This document shows, piece after piece, positions 1 to 8,280 of a stretch of DNA of 41,888 nucleotides. The stretch is taken from NCBI GenBank assembly GCA_031289775.1, contig JAITOY010000014.1, positions 1 to 41,888 of the forward strand. The letters run 5' to 3'. Made by a program: the position numbers and the translations under genes. The notes beneath the pieces were generated by a model. That model saw only the letters and a program-made list of their open reading frames with translations, was not told the DNA's origin and ran no database searches. Every line of letters begins with the position of its first letter. Position 1 is the stretch's first letter. The DNA comes from Synergistaceae bacterium (lineage in GTDB: Bacteria > Synergistota > Synergistia > Synergistales > Synergistaceae).

Positions 1-309
1 GAAATCATCGCCCGCGTCTCGCCCCTGCTGGGGCTTTTGGGCACGGTGCTCGGCATGGTAGAGATGTTCCAGACGCTCAACCTCGGCGGCTCGGTGAACG
101 CCGAGGCCGTGACCGGAGGGATTTGGAAGGCTCTTTTCACGACCGTCGCCGGGCTTGCGGTCGCCATACCGGTGATAATTGCGCATGGCATACTGCTCGG
201 CAGGATAAACAAAGAGGAAGAGAAGCTGGAGCGAGGCGCTGAATTTCTGGTTGCCTCGCATCGTTCATATACCGCGAGGGCGTCAGGTATAAACGGGAAG
301 CCGTCATGA
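1..309 (+). CDS. exbB: ExbB/TolQ/MotA-family proton channel subunit, C-terminal part (5' end outside window)
   Basis: The reading frame is open from base 1 and encodes the last 102 residues, so the start lies upstream. The visible part begins with the Pro-Leu-Leu-Gly-Leu-Leu-Gly-Thr-Val helix typical of the ExbB/TolQ/MotA family. A Thr/Ala-rich last membrane helix (about residues 35-62 of the visible part) and a charged cytoplasmic tail follow. In this family, ExbB pentamers with ExbD use the proton motive force to energise TonB. The stop codon overlaps the exbD start (ATGA), and exbD in turn overlaps tonB, so the three form one translationally coupled operon. The family is clear; whether it is ExbB rather than TolQ rests on the tonB gene two positions downstream. 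Confidence 0.93.
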   Translation, partial: EIIARVSPLLGLLGTVLGMVEMFQTLNLGGSVNAEAVTGGIWKALFTTVAGLAVAIPVIIAHGILLGRINKEEEKLERGAEFLVASHRSYTARASGINGKPS

Positions 310-695
310 AGCGGGAAAAACGGCAAACGGCCGATATCGACGTAACCCCGCTCATCGACGTGCTTTTCATGCTGATAATATTTTTCGTCCTGACGACAGT
401 TTTCGTGCGGGGCTCGGTGAACGTAAATTTACCGAACGGCAGCCCCCCTCCTGTCTCGGACAGAAACCCCGTGATATTGACCGTCGGGAGCGGCTCGTCC
501 CTGCTGTGGGCCGGGAAAGCCATCTCCCGCGACGAGCTTGTTTCCCTCGTCTCCCAGGCTGTGGCGCAAAGCGACGATATCCTGATCGCCGGCGACACGG
601 AGGCTCGCTACGGTGATGTCGCCGAGATTCTCGATCTCCTTCGCTCGATGGGCCTGGACGAAGTGGGGTTGGCGTTCGAGGAGGTCACGCAATGA
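306..695 (+). CDS. exbD: Biopolymer transport protein ExbD/TolR
   Basis: This 129-residue protein has the standard ExbD/TolR layout. A short cytoplasmic N-terminus carries the Asp-Val-Thr-Pro-Leu-Ile-Asp-Val motif (about residues 13-20), whose second Asp is the proton-coupling residue of the family. One membrane helix follows (about 20-42), then a small periplasmic domain. The ATG overlaps the exbB stop, and the TGA overlaps the ATG of the TonB gene. In the family it forms the channel dimer inside the ExbB pentamer and transmits force to TonB. The length is close to the usual 130-140 residues and nothing is missing. Confidence 0.95.
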   Translation: MKREKRQTADIDVTPLIDVLFMLIIFFVLTTVFVRGSVNVNLPNGSPPPVSDRNPVILTVGSGSSLLWAGKAISRDELVSLVSQAVAQSDDILIAGDTEARYGDVAEILDLLRSMGLDEVGLAFEEVTQ

Positions 696-1444
696 GACGC
701 GTGATTGTCTCAGCGGCCATGAGCCTCGCTATCCACGCGATGATTCTTCTCCCGTTCACGCCGCCTGACACGTCTGTGAGCGCGAGGCAGGAGAGCCGGG
801 CGATCCTCGTGTCGCTGCGCGCCGTACATAAAACATCCCCGTCGCCGGCCACGGTCGAAAACGCGTTGCCGAAACAGCCTGAAAAACCCATACCCGCAAA
901 GCGGGAACAGCTAAAGCCTCCAACCAGGCCGGCTCCCGTAAAGGAACCGCCGTCGAGGCTGATCCAAAAGATCGAAAAGCTGGTTCAGAAAAAAGAGGAG
1001 CCAGCGAGGTCGCCCGAGATCGAGGAAACGCTGGTCGAGCCAGAGGACGCCGGGGAAGCCGAAGAGGCCGAACAAGCCGCCGCCATGTCCCTGGCAGGTT
1101 CCGAGCAGAATGACATTCCGTCCGGGACGAATCCTCTGGCAGGCGGCGGCTCGCGCTCAAATATGGAAAGAGGCCAGACTGTCGTCGACGTGACCAATCT
1201 GACGGTCACGGAAAAAGTCCAGCCCGTATATCCGATGATAAGCAGGAAACGCGGCGAGCAGGGCACGGTGACGCTGCTCGTGACAATAGCGTCCGGGACC
1301 GTCGAATCCGTGCGAGTTGAGAAAAGCAGCGGACACGTCCCTCTGGACGAGGCAGCGCTCAAAGCCGCCAAAGGCTGGAAATTCCAGATTGCGGGAACCG
1401 ACGCGGTTGTCGCGCGGATTCCCTTCGTCTTCACGCTGAAATGA
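692..1444 (+). CDS. tonB: TonB family energy-transducing protein
   Basis: This 250-residue protein has one N-terminal membrane helix (about residues 5-22) and a long Pro/Lys then Glu-rich periplasm-spanning linker (about 60-130). The C-terminal TonB domain (about 165-250) contains the conserved Tyr-Pro near the start of the domain, the Gly-Thr-Val-Thr-Leu strand, and the Leu-Asp-Glu-Ala-Ala-Leu segment before Gly-Trp-Lys-Phe. It should contact the TonB boxes of outer-membrane transporters, which implies a diderm envelope. It is coupled to exbD by a 4-bp overlap. The target receptor is not in the window. Confidence 0.93.
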   Translation: MRRVIVSAAMSLAIHAMILLPFTPPDTSVSARQESRAILVSLRAVHKTSPSPATVENALPKQPEKPIPAKREQLKPPTRPAPVKEPPSRLIQKIEKLVQKKEEPARSPEIEETLVEPEDAGEAEEAEQAAAMSLAGSEQNDIPSGTNPLAGGGSRSNMERGQTVVDVTNLTVTEKVQPVYPMISRKRGEQGTVTLLVTIASGTVESVRVEKSSGHVPLDEAALKAAKGWKFQIAGTDAVVARIPFVFTLK

Positions 1445-1797
1445 CGGGTGGGCTTGACTCTTTACTGGCCGAACTAGCACAAGACCTCTTATGTTACGGA
1501 AGCCGAAGTTGGACACCGTGAGCCGAAACTTCAATACCTGTCCTTCAAGAAGAAGGCGCTCGAAATATTTTGATTTATTGGCCGGATAAAAATAGAAGAT
1601 TGCAAGTACACGAAGTAGCTTCTAAAGCATGGGAAAAGAGGGCTGAAGCTACTGAATTAGAAGACGAAGCCCATGTCCTCGCCGAACGCGCGATCTAAGG
1701 AGGGCGCCGCTCTCGGCTAAAGTCGTAGCTATCGGACAACCCGTAAACGATTCCTCTCCATGGCTGGCCTCCGCCTGTTGAATCCAGGTACGTTCAT
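1445..1797. other. Gene-poor stretch with a short coding remnant
   Basis: No intact gene is visible in this 350-bp interval. On the plus strand one frame is open from about 1520 to a TAA at 1696-1698 and would give roughly 58 residues rich in Glu, Ala and Arg. It has no ATG and no ribosome binding site. The frame just upstream is interrupted by a TGA around 1579. This looks like the 3' end of a lost gene, but I do not recognise the family. No terminator with a U-tract could be identified after tonB. Confidence 0.35.
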
Positions 1798-2049
1798 TCA
1801 ATCCTTCCAGTTCCACCATTTGAGTTTATCCGGCTCATGGATATCGTTTTCGGCATAATAAACAGCGAGACGGTAAACATAGAGAGCGCACCTGTCTACT
1901 TTGCAGCCCTGGTACGTACAGTCTTTGAGATAGATTGCCTTCGGATCCTGACCTTTCAGGGATTCGATGGTGGTATAGCCGATGTCGGTCAGGTGTCGAG
2001 CCATGTTCTTCCCAATGCCGGGTATACGTTCGAGTTCGGATTTTATCAT
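1798..2049 (-). CDS. Small helix-hairpin-helix protein, Cdd1/pathogenicity-locus type
   Basis: This 83-residue protein opens with a helix-hairpin-helix element (Ile-Pro-Gly-Ile-Gly-Lys-Asn-Met-Ala at about residues 9-17), followed by Leu-Thr-Asp-Ile-Gly-Tyr. A Cys-containing second half carries Cys-Thr-Tyr-Gln-Gly-Cys-Lys-Val-Asp-Arg-Cys and a C-terminal Trp-Trp-Asn-Trp. This matches the small Cdd1-like family often annotated as pathogenicity locus proteins, whose function is not established. A strong GGAGGG sits just upstream of the ATG (about 2055-2062 on the plus strand). It stands alone, with the neighbouring gene on the opposite strand. DNA binding is only implied by the hairpin motif. 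Confidence 0.78.
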   Translation of the reverse strand: MIKSELERIPGIGKNMARHLTDIGYTTIESLKGQDPKAIYLKDCTYQGCKVDRCALYVYRLAVYYAENDIHEPDKLKWWNWKD

Positions 2050-2241
2050 ATAGCCCTCCCTCCGCTTTCCGCATGATGATTATGATAGCCGTCTTTCTCA
2101 AGGTATTATAGCAAGTTCCATTTTTGCTGTAAAATTCGCGTTATCGCATATCTCATATACTGAGACAACTAAATAGTCATAATTAAGTTGCGCTGAGTTA
2201 TAATGAGAGTGCAATGTATAGCATGGGGGGATCGTGAGATT

Positions 2242-3387
2242 ATGGAAAAACGGTACTTCGAGAGCGTGGGCAGGTCTATAACGCTTCTCGGCTTCGGTTT
2301 AATGCGTCTGCCACTCAAATCGACCAACGCGGGCGATATCGACGCCGACGCCGCGAGAAACATGGTCGACATGGCTATAGAGGCTGGAGTGAATTATTTC
2401 GACACAGCCTGGGTGTATCACGAGGGGAAAAGCGAATCGTTCGCGGGGGACGCCCTCTCAAGGCATAAACGTGAGGAATACTGCCTCGCCACCAAGATGC
2501 CGTCATGGCTGCTCGAGTCCGAGGAGGACGTCGAGAGGATATTCAGCGAGCAGTTGAGAAAGTGCAAAGTCGACTATTTCGACTTCTATCTCATGCACAA
2601 TCTGTGCGGGGAGAGGTATGAACTCGCCGAAAAATACAGGGTCTACGAGTTCCTGCGGCGGAAAAAGGAGGAGGGACGCATCCTCCGCCTTGGCTTCTCG
2701 ATCCACGACTCCGCCGAGGTTCTGCTTAAAGTGACGAACGCGCATCAGTGGGACTTCGCGCAGATTCAGCTCAACTATCTCGACTGGGAGACGCTCGACT
2801 CCAAAACATTGTACGAGACGCTCTATACGCGCGACATCCCGATAATAGTCATGGAACCCGTTCGCGGCGGCGCTCTCGCCACACTCTCGCCATCGGCGGA
2901 AAAGATACTGAAGGAGGCGGATCATGAGGCCAGCCTGGCGTCATGGGCGCTCCGCTATGCGGCGTCGCTCCCAGGGGTACTCACGGTATTGAGCGGCATG
3001 AGCGACGAAACTCAGTTGAAGGATAATATCAAGACCATGACGGACTTCCATATTCTCTCGGAGAGCGAGCGAGATGTCCTCGGGCGGGCGGCGACTGCCT
3101 ACCGGGCATCGGGCGCCGTCCCCTGCACATCGTGTCGCTACTGCATGGACTGTCCATCCGGCGTCGATATTCCGCGAGTTTTTGCGATATACAACCATTA
3201 CCGGATCATCGCTCAGGTCTCCCCCAACATAGCTCCCATCGTGTTCGACAATAATTACAGGACTCTCGACGAAGGCGAACGGGCATTGAACTGCGTCTCC
3301 TGCGGACAATGCCTTGAACATTGCCCCCAAGGGATAAATATCCCGGGGCGTATGCATGAAATAGCGGAGCTGGCCGCCGGGAAGTAA
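2242..3387 (+). CDS. Aldo/keto reductase with C-terminal 2x[4Fe-4S] ferredoxin-like domain
   Basis: This protein of about 381 residues has an N-terminal aldo/keto reductase barrel and a C-terminal ferredoxin-like extension. The barrel carries the Asp-Thr-Ala-x-x-Tyr active-site segment (Asp54, Tyr59), the Lys in Thr-Lys-Met-Pro, and a His in Tyr-Leu-Met-His. Two cysteine clusters follow (Cys295, 298, 301, 304 and Cys351, 354, 357, 361), each followed by Pro, as expected for two 4Fe-4S clusters. This combined architecture is common in anaerobes and suggests electron transfer coupled to a carbonyl/alcohol or related redox step; the substrate is unknown. I chose the ATG at 2242 because a run of six G lies 11 bases before it. 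An upstream in-frame ATG at 2203 has no such site. Confidence 0.9.
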   Translation: MEKRYFESVGRSITLLGFGLMRLPLKSTNAGDIDADAARNMVDMAIEAGVNYFDTAWVYHEGKSESFAGDALSRHKREEYCLATKMPSWLLESEEDVERIFSEQLRKCKVDYFDFYLMHNLCGERYELAEKYRVYEFLRRKKEEGRILRLGFSIHDSAEVLLKVTNAHQWDFAQIQLNYLDWETLDSKTLYETLYTRDIPIIVMEPVRGGALATLSPSAEKILKEADHEASLASWALRYAASLPGVLTVLSGMSDETQLKDNIKTMTDFHILSESERDVLGRAATAYRASGAVPCTSCRYCMDCPSGVDIPRVFAIYNHYRIIAQVSPNIAPIVFDNNYRTLDEGERALNCVSCGQCLEHCPQGINIPGRMHEIAELAAGK

Positions 3388-3484
3388 TTCGCGTTGTTTT
3401 CATGAATAAGAACCGAACGCGGAATATTCATAGCGTATCAGCTCTTGGCGCGGGTCGATAGCCATATAGTTTTTTCGCCATCTC

Positions 3485-3493
3485 TGCTATAAT
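3485..3493 (+). promoter_or_regulatory. Candidate extended -10 promoter for the ABC transporter operon
   Basis: A perfect TATAAT (about 3488-3493) is preceded by TGC, giving the TG-n-TATAAT extended -10 form. No good -35 hexamer is present at 16-18 bp. It lies about 70 bp before the first gene of the transport operon, in the only sizeable gap upstream of it. Assignment is by consensus match only. Confidence 0.45.
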
Positions 3494-3566
3494 GTATTGG
3501 CGTGTGAAGCTGGAGGTTTTAACCACATATTTCAAAGGGCCAACCGATGATTAAAGGTGATTGAAG

Positions 3567-4340
3567 ATGTGTGAGGCACAGATAATCTGCCGTTTAGAAA
3601 ACATCCATAAGGCCTTTGGACAAAATCAAGTTCTCAAAGGCGTTGACGCTGAGGTTCGCAAAGGCGAAGCGTTGGCAATTTTAGGGCCGAGCGGTTCTGG
3701 AAAGACCACGTTGTTAAGGTGCATTAATTTTTTGGAGCGCGCGGACGAAGGGACGATTGGAATAGGCGGGCTCAAGGTGGATTGTAAGCAGGTGAGTAAA
3801 AGAAACATCTTGAATATCCGCAGAAAGACCGCGATGGTTTTTCAGAATTTTAACTTATTTAAGAACAAAACGATTGTTGAAAATGTTATGGAAGGTTTAG
3901 TTCAAGTCAAAAAAATCCCAAAAAATACGGCCTATGCGGAGAGTATTAAACTATTGACACAAGTCGGGCTCGAAGAGCACGTCAATTACTATCCGTCACA
4001 ATTGTCCGGCGGGCAACAGCAGAGGGTGGGTATCGCGCGCGCCTTGATTTTAAATCCGGACGTGATCTTGCTCGACGAGCCAACCTCCGCGTTAGACCCG
4101 GAGTTGGTGGGCGAAGTTTTACAAACTATCAAAAACCTGACGCATACCGGTATTACGATGATCATCGTAACTCATGAAATCCATTTTGCCAGGGAGGTTG
4201 CGGATCAGATTATTTTTATGGATGAGGGCATTGTGGTTGAAACAGGTTCGCCTAAGGACGTCATCGACAATTCACAAAACCCGAGGACGCGGCAGTTTCT
4301 GAGCCGGTTTACGGAAACGCTGAATAAAGCCGCATCATAG
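3567..4340 (+). CDS. Polar amino acid ABC transporter ATP-binding protein (GlnQ/HisP type)
   Basis: This protein of about 257 residues carries the complete nucleotide-binding set: Walker A Gly-Pro-Ser-Gly-Ser-Gly-Lys-Thr-Thr, the Q-loop Val-Phe-Gln-Asn-Phe-Asn, the signature Leu-Ser-Gly-Gly-Gln-Gln-Gln-Arg, and Walker B Val-Ile-Leu-Leu-Asp-Glu-Pro with the following D-loop. The H-loop His is in Ile-Val-Thr-His-Glu. The Ser-Ala-Leu-Asp-Pro-Glu-Leu-Val stretch is typical of the polar amino acid uptake subfamily. The ATG at 3567 has an AAAGGTGA site just before it; a TTG two codons earlier (3561) is an alternative. It is the first gene of a unit with the binding protein and permease. Confidence 0.93.
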   Translation: MCEAQIICRLENIHKAFGQNQVLKGVDAEVRKGEALAILGPSGSGKTTLLRCINFLERADEGTIGIGGLKVDCKQVSKRNILNIRRKTAMVFQNFNLFKNKTIVENVMEGLVQVKKIPKNTAYAESIKLLTQVGLEEHVNYYPSQLSGGQQQRVGIARALILNPDVILLDEPTSALDPELVGEVLQTIKNLTHTGITMIIVTHEIHFAREVADQIIFMDEGIVVETGSPKDVIDNSQNPRTRQFLSRFTETLNKAAS

Positions 4341-4421
4341 AAAATTTATTCGCGACATAGCGAAAGAGACCGGCTGGTCTGTTTCGCTTGTTAACAAACC
4401 TTCGTCGGAAGGTAAGGGGGT

Positions 4422-5363
4422 ATGGTGATGAGCAAGAAGTGGTTTTACCAAGCGTTGGCAGTTTTTGTGCTGACAGTGGCGTACTTGGCGGGTGGCAGTT
4501 TCATTCAGGAAGCGGCGGCGGAATATAAAATGCCGAAGAGCGGGACGCAGGAGACGCCGAATAATCCGGACGCCATTGTGGTGCGCGTTGGCACAATGGG
4601 CACATACTCGCCGTATAACTACGTTGACGAAAACGGCAATCTGCAAGGCTGGGACATTGAAGTAATGAAGGAAATTGACCGGCGCGAACCGGGAGTAAAG
4701 TTCGAGTACGCGTGGGGGGCGTGGGATACGCTGTTCCCAGGCTTGGATGCCGATAAGTTTGACGTTTTGTCCACGCAACTGGGGTGGACGAAAGAACGCG
4801 ACGAAATGTACGCTGTCTGCCATAATCCTTACAGCACGAACGCCAACAAGTTGCTGATTCATCCTGACAATAAGGAGAAGATCAAGAGCATTGACGACAT
4901 CTACGGTCATGGCTATACCCTTGGCGGGACGGTTGGAAACTACTACACCATGATGATGGAGAAATTCCTCGAGGAACACCCTAACGGGTTCAAAATTCAG
5001 TATTATGAGGGGGATTCCAATAGTGTTTTCCAGGACGTCGCCGCTAAACGGATCGACGCGACTTTGGAAGACCCGGCCATAGCCCGATCGCGCTGCGAGA
5101 TCATAGGGATTGCGGATCTGGTCGTATCTACCGGGGACAGCTTGTGGCGTTCCGGTCAGTTCATGATCTGCCAGGATACGGAAAAAGGCCGCAAAATCGC
5201 TGAGATTATCGACAAACACATCGCCGATTTTTACAAAGACCATTTCCTGGAGAAACTTAGAGGGGAAATCATGGGCGAGCAGTTTGTGGAAGACGTCGTC
5301 AATATGGCGCAGTGGAAAAATGAAGAAGAGCGCGAGCGGTTAGTGCCGGCGGATAAACGTTAA
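4422..5363 (+). CDS. Amino acid ABC transporter periplasmic substrate-binding protein (SBP_bac_3)
   Basis: This 313-residue protein has an N-terminal signal peptide (hydrophobic core about residues 10-28, cleavage probably in the Ala-rich segment near 32-36). No lipobox Cys is visible. The mature part has the family-3 binding-protein hallmarks: Gly-x-x-x-Pro/Ser-Tyr-x-Pro-Tyr-Asn-Tyr, Leu-Gln-Gly-Trp-Asp-Ile-Glu-Val near the start, and a domain-2 segment beginning with Ile-Asp-Asp-Ile. Two starts are possible, ATG 4422 and ATG 4428, behind an AAGG-GGGGG stretch. The ligand is not deducible. The adjacent ATPase and permease point to a polar amino acid or small amine-containing compound. Confidence 0.9.
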   Translation: MVMSKKWFYQALAVFVLTVAYLAGGSFIQEAAAEYKMPKSGTQETPNNPDAIVVRVGTMGTYSPYNYVDENGNLQGWDIEVMKEIDRREPGVKFEYAWGAWDTLFPGLDADKFDVLSTQLGWTKERDEMYAVCHNPYSTNANKLLIHPDNKEKIKSIDDIYGHGYTLGGTVGNYYTMMMEKFLEEHPNGFKIQYYEGDSNSVFQDVAAKRIDATLEDPAIARSRCEIIGIADLVVSTGDSLWRSGQFMICQDTEKGRKIAEIIDKHIADFYKDHFLEKLRGEIMGEQFVEDVVNMAQWKNEEERERLVPADKR

Positions 5364-5423
5364 ATCTTTATAGATTGAAATGAACCAACATCCGCCTGGG
5401 GACACGGCGGCAGCGAGAAAAAG

Positions 5424-5465
5424 AACGAAACGCGTGATCATCGCTATGGTGACGCGCGTTTCGTT
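5424..5465 (+). terminator. Hairpin between binding-protein and permease genes
   Basis: Perfect 11-base arms (5424-5434 and 5455-5465) enclose a 20-base loop and are followed by TTAAAA. Without a real U-tract this is more likely an intra-operon attenuator or 3'-end-stabilising stem. Such elements let the upstream binding-protein mRNA accumulate over the permease message, as in many ABC importer operons. Confidence 0.5.
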
Positions 5466-5536
5466 TAAAATGCTGGTTTGCGACTGAGACAAATTTAGCT
5501 TCAATCTTATTTAAGGAAAACGATGAGGGCTGACTG

Positions 5537-6292
5537 ATGAGAGTACTCGATATACCGTTTATGCTGCGAATCATCCCCGAACTCCTAAGGGGGATTCCCG
5601 TTTGTTTGGAGATTACATGCGTCTCCATGATCTGTGGTTGTCTTATTGGCCTGGCCACGGCGCTTTTCCGGATTTATAAAATTCCTGTCCTGCATCAGCT
5701 ATCGTCGGTTTATATCTCGTTTATGCGCGGAACCCCCCTTTTAGTTCAGATTTTAATTACCTATTACGGGGTGCCAGTCATCCTGCGCTGGATAAATTAT
5801 AAATATGGCACTAAATTTGATATCAGCGGTGTCCCAGCGGTCTATTTCATGTTTTTTTGTTTTTCCTTGTGTTTTGGAGCTTACTTATCGGAGATGTTTC
5901 GCAGCGCGATCTTATCGGTGGATCCTGGGCAAATGGAGGCTTGTTATTCCATAGGGATGACTACGCCCAATGCTTTGCTGCGTATAATCCTGCCACAGGC
6001 TTTGACCAATGCGATCCCAAACATGGGCAATACTTTCATCAGTCTGGTCAAAGATACGTCGCTTGCTTTTACGGCGGCGGTGGCAGAAGTCATGGGGCAG
6101 GCTAAGATTGTAGCCGGCAGATCGTCGAAGTTCTTCGAAGCGTATATCGTCGCAGCGGTGATTTACTGGATCATGTGCATTTTCTTTGAGCAAATTTTGC
6201 GGAGACTTGAAAAATTCAGCCGTCGCTTTGAACGCGATCAGGGAACATCGCTGAAAGTCAATCCAGCGGCGCACCCAAAACGGACTGTTTAA
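5537..6292 (+). CDS. Polar amino acid ABC transporter permease (HisM/GlnP type)
   Basis: This 251-residue integral membrane protein has about five hydrophobic helices. An early Arg-Gly-Thr-Pro-Leu-Leu-Val-Gln motif (near residue 62-70) is a hallmark of the His/Glu/Gln/Arg permease subfamily. The EAA cytoplasmic loop appears as Met-Glu-Ala-Cys-Tyr-Ser-Ile-Gly-Met followed by Ile-Leu-Pro-Gln-Ala. A GAGGG lies eight bases before the ATG. Only one permease gene is present, so the complex would use a homodimer or a second subunit encoded elsewhere. Codon use is A/T-richer than in the flanking blocks. Confidence 0.92.
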   Translation: MRVLDIPFMLRIIPELLRGIPVCLEITCVSMICGCLIGLATALFRIYKIPVLHQLSSVYISFMRGTPLLVQILITYYGVPVILRWINYKYGTKFDISGVPAVYFMFFCFSLCFGAYLSEMFRSAILSVDPGQMEACYSIGMTTPNALLRIILPQALTNAIPNMGNTFISLVKDTSLAFTAAVAEVMGQAKIVAGRSSKFFEAYIVAAVIYWIMCIFFEQILRRLEKFSRRFERDQGTSLKVNPAAHPKRTV

Positions 6293-6340
6293 GAGCGGAC
6301 ATGCGCAAATCAGCGCTATTTTCCCCAAGGTAACAGTTCG

Positions 6341-7321
6341 ATGCGACAGCAAAGCGAAAGACTTGAGAAACGCGACCGCGTTATCTACGACAATCCGAAG
6401 TTTGTTATAGTTTTCGCGGTATTTTTGAATTTTTTGTGGGGCGCGTCGCTTCCATTGATCAAATTATGCTACAAACTGTTCCAAATCAACGGGAGTGAGT
6501 TTTTCACTCAAATCTTCTTCGCCGGCATGTTGCTTTCTACAACAGGGACGCTGGTGCTGCTCGTCAGTTTTTACCGGGGCGCCCCATTCCTGCCCAAATC
6601 TTCAGGAGAATTGGCGCAGTTGCTAAAACTGAGTTTGCTGATGTCGATATCGCAGTACATTCTCCTGTATATAGGGTCTGCCCTCGCATCAGGCATTGAA
6701 GCCTCGATCCTGTCAAGTTCCGGCGCATTTGTGGGGATTATATTCTCAGGGTTCGTTTTCAAGGATGACCCATTCACTATCCGTAAGCTGTTGGGGTGCT
6801 TACTTGGGTTGGCCTCTGTGGTTTTGCTGAATATCGCTGAAATAACGAGCGGAGTGCTGACCCTCTCCGTAATTGGGGGCCTGCTCATAATCCTTTCTCA
6901 GAGCATGGGTGTGCTCGGGGCAATATATTTAAAGTACATTTCCCAGGGACGGGACGCTTTATGGCTGTGCGGTTGGCAGACGCTGATAGGCGGAGTTTCG
7001 CTGTGCGCCGCCGGATCGTTGGGCGGAGGAGGGCTCGACGCTTCGCACAACCTGGAGGGTTTCAAGTCGTTTGTCCTTTTGGCGTTTTGCGCTTCGCTTG
7101 CGGCGATCATCTCCACGCAATTATACAAGTATGTGGATATCAGCAAAGTAGTAATATTCAACTTCTTGCTCCCTATCTTCGGCTCTCTGGCATCCGCCAT
7201 GTTGCTTGGCGAATCTCTCGCGTCCTTTGCTCTTTTGGTAAGTTTGAGCTTCACATGCGTGGGAGTGTTTCTTGTGACCAAGGACGACGCCAAAACGAAG
7301 AAAAAAGATCGAGCAGCCTGA
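6341..7321 (+). CDS. EamA/DMT-superfamily transporter
   Basis: This 326-residue protein has about ten hydrophobic helices in two EamA-like halves (about residues 18-150 and 165-310) and a positively charged C-terminal tail. The N-terminal Asn-Phe-Leu-Trp-Gly-Ala-Ser and Pro-Leu-Ile-Lys segment is a typical DMT first helix. Members move amino acids, metabolites or nucleotide sugars, mostly outward. It lies 48 bp after the permease and 95 bp before the isomerase pair on the same strand. A role in exporting or importing the compound handled by this cluster is plausible but inferred from position only. Confidence 0.85.
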   Translation: MRQQSERLEKRDRVIYDNPKFVIVFAVFLNFLWGASLPLIKLCYKLFQINGSEFFTQIFFAGMLLSTTGTLVLLVSFYRGAPFLPKSSGELAQLLKLSLLMSISQYILLYIGSALASGIEASILSSSGAFVGIIFSGFVFKDDPFTIRKLLGCLLGLASVVLLNIAEITSGVLTLSVIGGLLIILSQSMGVLGAIYLKYISQGRDALWLCGWQTLIGGVSLCAAGSLGGGGLDASHNLEGFKSFVLLAFCASLAAIISTQLYKYVDISKVVIFNFLLPIFGSLASAMLLGESLASFALLVSLSFTCVGVFLVTKDDAKTKKKDRAA

Positions 7322-7416
7322 GATGTGGAATAGGCCGGCTTATCTCTGGACGCGCTGGCTGCCGCGGCAAAATTCAAATCCGAACCAATAAGAAAAAATA
7401 AGGAGGGATACCGACA

Positions 7417-8280
7417 ATGGCGTTTTTACGCAGGGAACAACTTGCCGGCATGAACGTTCACTACATGTATCATCCGTTCGACTATTTCTTGCGATGTCAG
7501 CGCGATTTGGGGTTCAAGACGATTGAGATGTGGAGCGGCGCGCCTCATTTTCTGCTGGACGACATCGGTTGTCAGGACGCCGCTGAGGCCAGGAGAAAGG
7601 TGGAATCATACGGGCTTGATATAGGCGTTTTCACGCCGGAGTCTGGCATGTACAATTTCCTGGTTTGCGCCCATGACGAATATGCTCACAGGCGGGCCAT
7701 GGGTTACTACAAAAATGGCGTCGAGGCGTGCGGGAAATTGGGTGCGAAAGTCATGCCCCTAAATTGTTGCGGCGGCGATTGGAACGAGGATCCGAACCGC
7801 ACTTTCGAGCGCGCGGCAAATACCTTGATCGCGCTGGCTCCGATAGCCGCGGACAACGATGTCACGCTAGCTGTGGAAACTGTCAGGCCGGAAGAATCCC
7901 ACACGATCGTAACCCTGCCTCAACTCGAACGTCTGCTGAAAGAGGCGAATCACCCCAATGTCAAAGCGGCGTTGAACCTGACAGCCGTTGGCGTGGCTGG
8001 CGAGACGGTGAAGCAATGGTTTGAAACGTTTGGCAGCGATATCGTCCATGCTCATTTTGCCGATGGGCGTCCCTACGGCCAACTCGTTTGGGGCGACGGA
8101 CTCCACCCGTTGGAGGATTACATCAACATAATGAATGATTACCGCTATGAAGGATACCTTGGCCAGAAAATCACGGACGGAAGATACTTTGCCGATCCGA
8201 TGGAAGCCGACAGACGCAACATCGCGATGTTCGAGCCGTTCTTCAAATGCAGAGGGGCGTTAGACAATGAAGTTGATTGA
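7417..8280 (+). CDS. TIM-barrel sugar-isomerase-like protein with incomplete metal site
   Basis: This 287-residue protein belongs to the xylose-isomerase-like TIM-barrel (AP endonuclease 2/IolE/epimerase) superfamily. It is a clear paralogue of the next gene: both share Pro-Tyr-Gly-x-Leu-Val-Trp-Gly-Asp-Gly and Tyr-Phe-Ala-Asp-Pro. Four carboxylate/His ligands bind the divalent metal in active family members. Here Glu154 and His211/His213 are present, but the second ligand position is Asn187 and the last is Lys251. The paralogue has Asp187 and Glu252 at these sites. This copy may therefore be a non-catalytic partner or have altered chemistry. A GGAGGGA site precedes the ATG. The 3' end overlaps the next gene by 14 bp, implying coupled translation. 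Confidence 0.82.
   Translation: MAFLRREQLAGMNVHYMYHPFDYFLRCQRDLGFKTIEMWSGAPHFLLDDIGCQDAAEARRKVESYGLDIGVFTPESGMYNFLVCAHDEYAHRRAMGYYKNGVEACGKLGAKVMPLNCCGGDWNEDPNRTFERAANTLIALAPIAADNDVTLAVETVRPEESHTIVTLPQLERLLKEANHPNVKAALNLTAVGVAGETVKQWFETFGSDIVHAHFADGRPYGQLVWGDGLHPLEDYINIMNDYRYEGYLGQKITDGRYFADPMEADRRNIAMFEPFFKCRGALDNEVD

Noticed and set aside
3388-3430. Imperfect hairpin after the aldo/keto reductase gene
   Set aside because: The arms need a bulge and no U-tract follows, so a terminator call is not supported.
4335-5243. Long minus-strand open frame of about 300 codons
   Set aside because: It lies entirely opposite the binding-protein gene, which has a signal peptide, family motifs and a ribosome binding site. 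The minus frame shows no motif.
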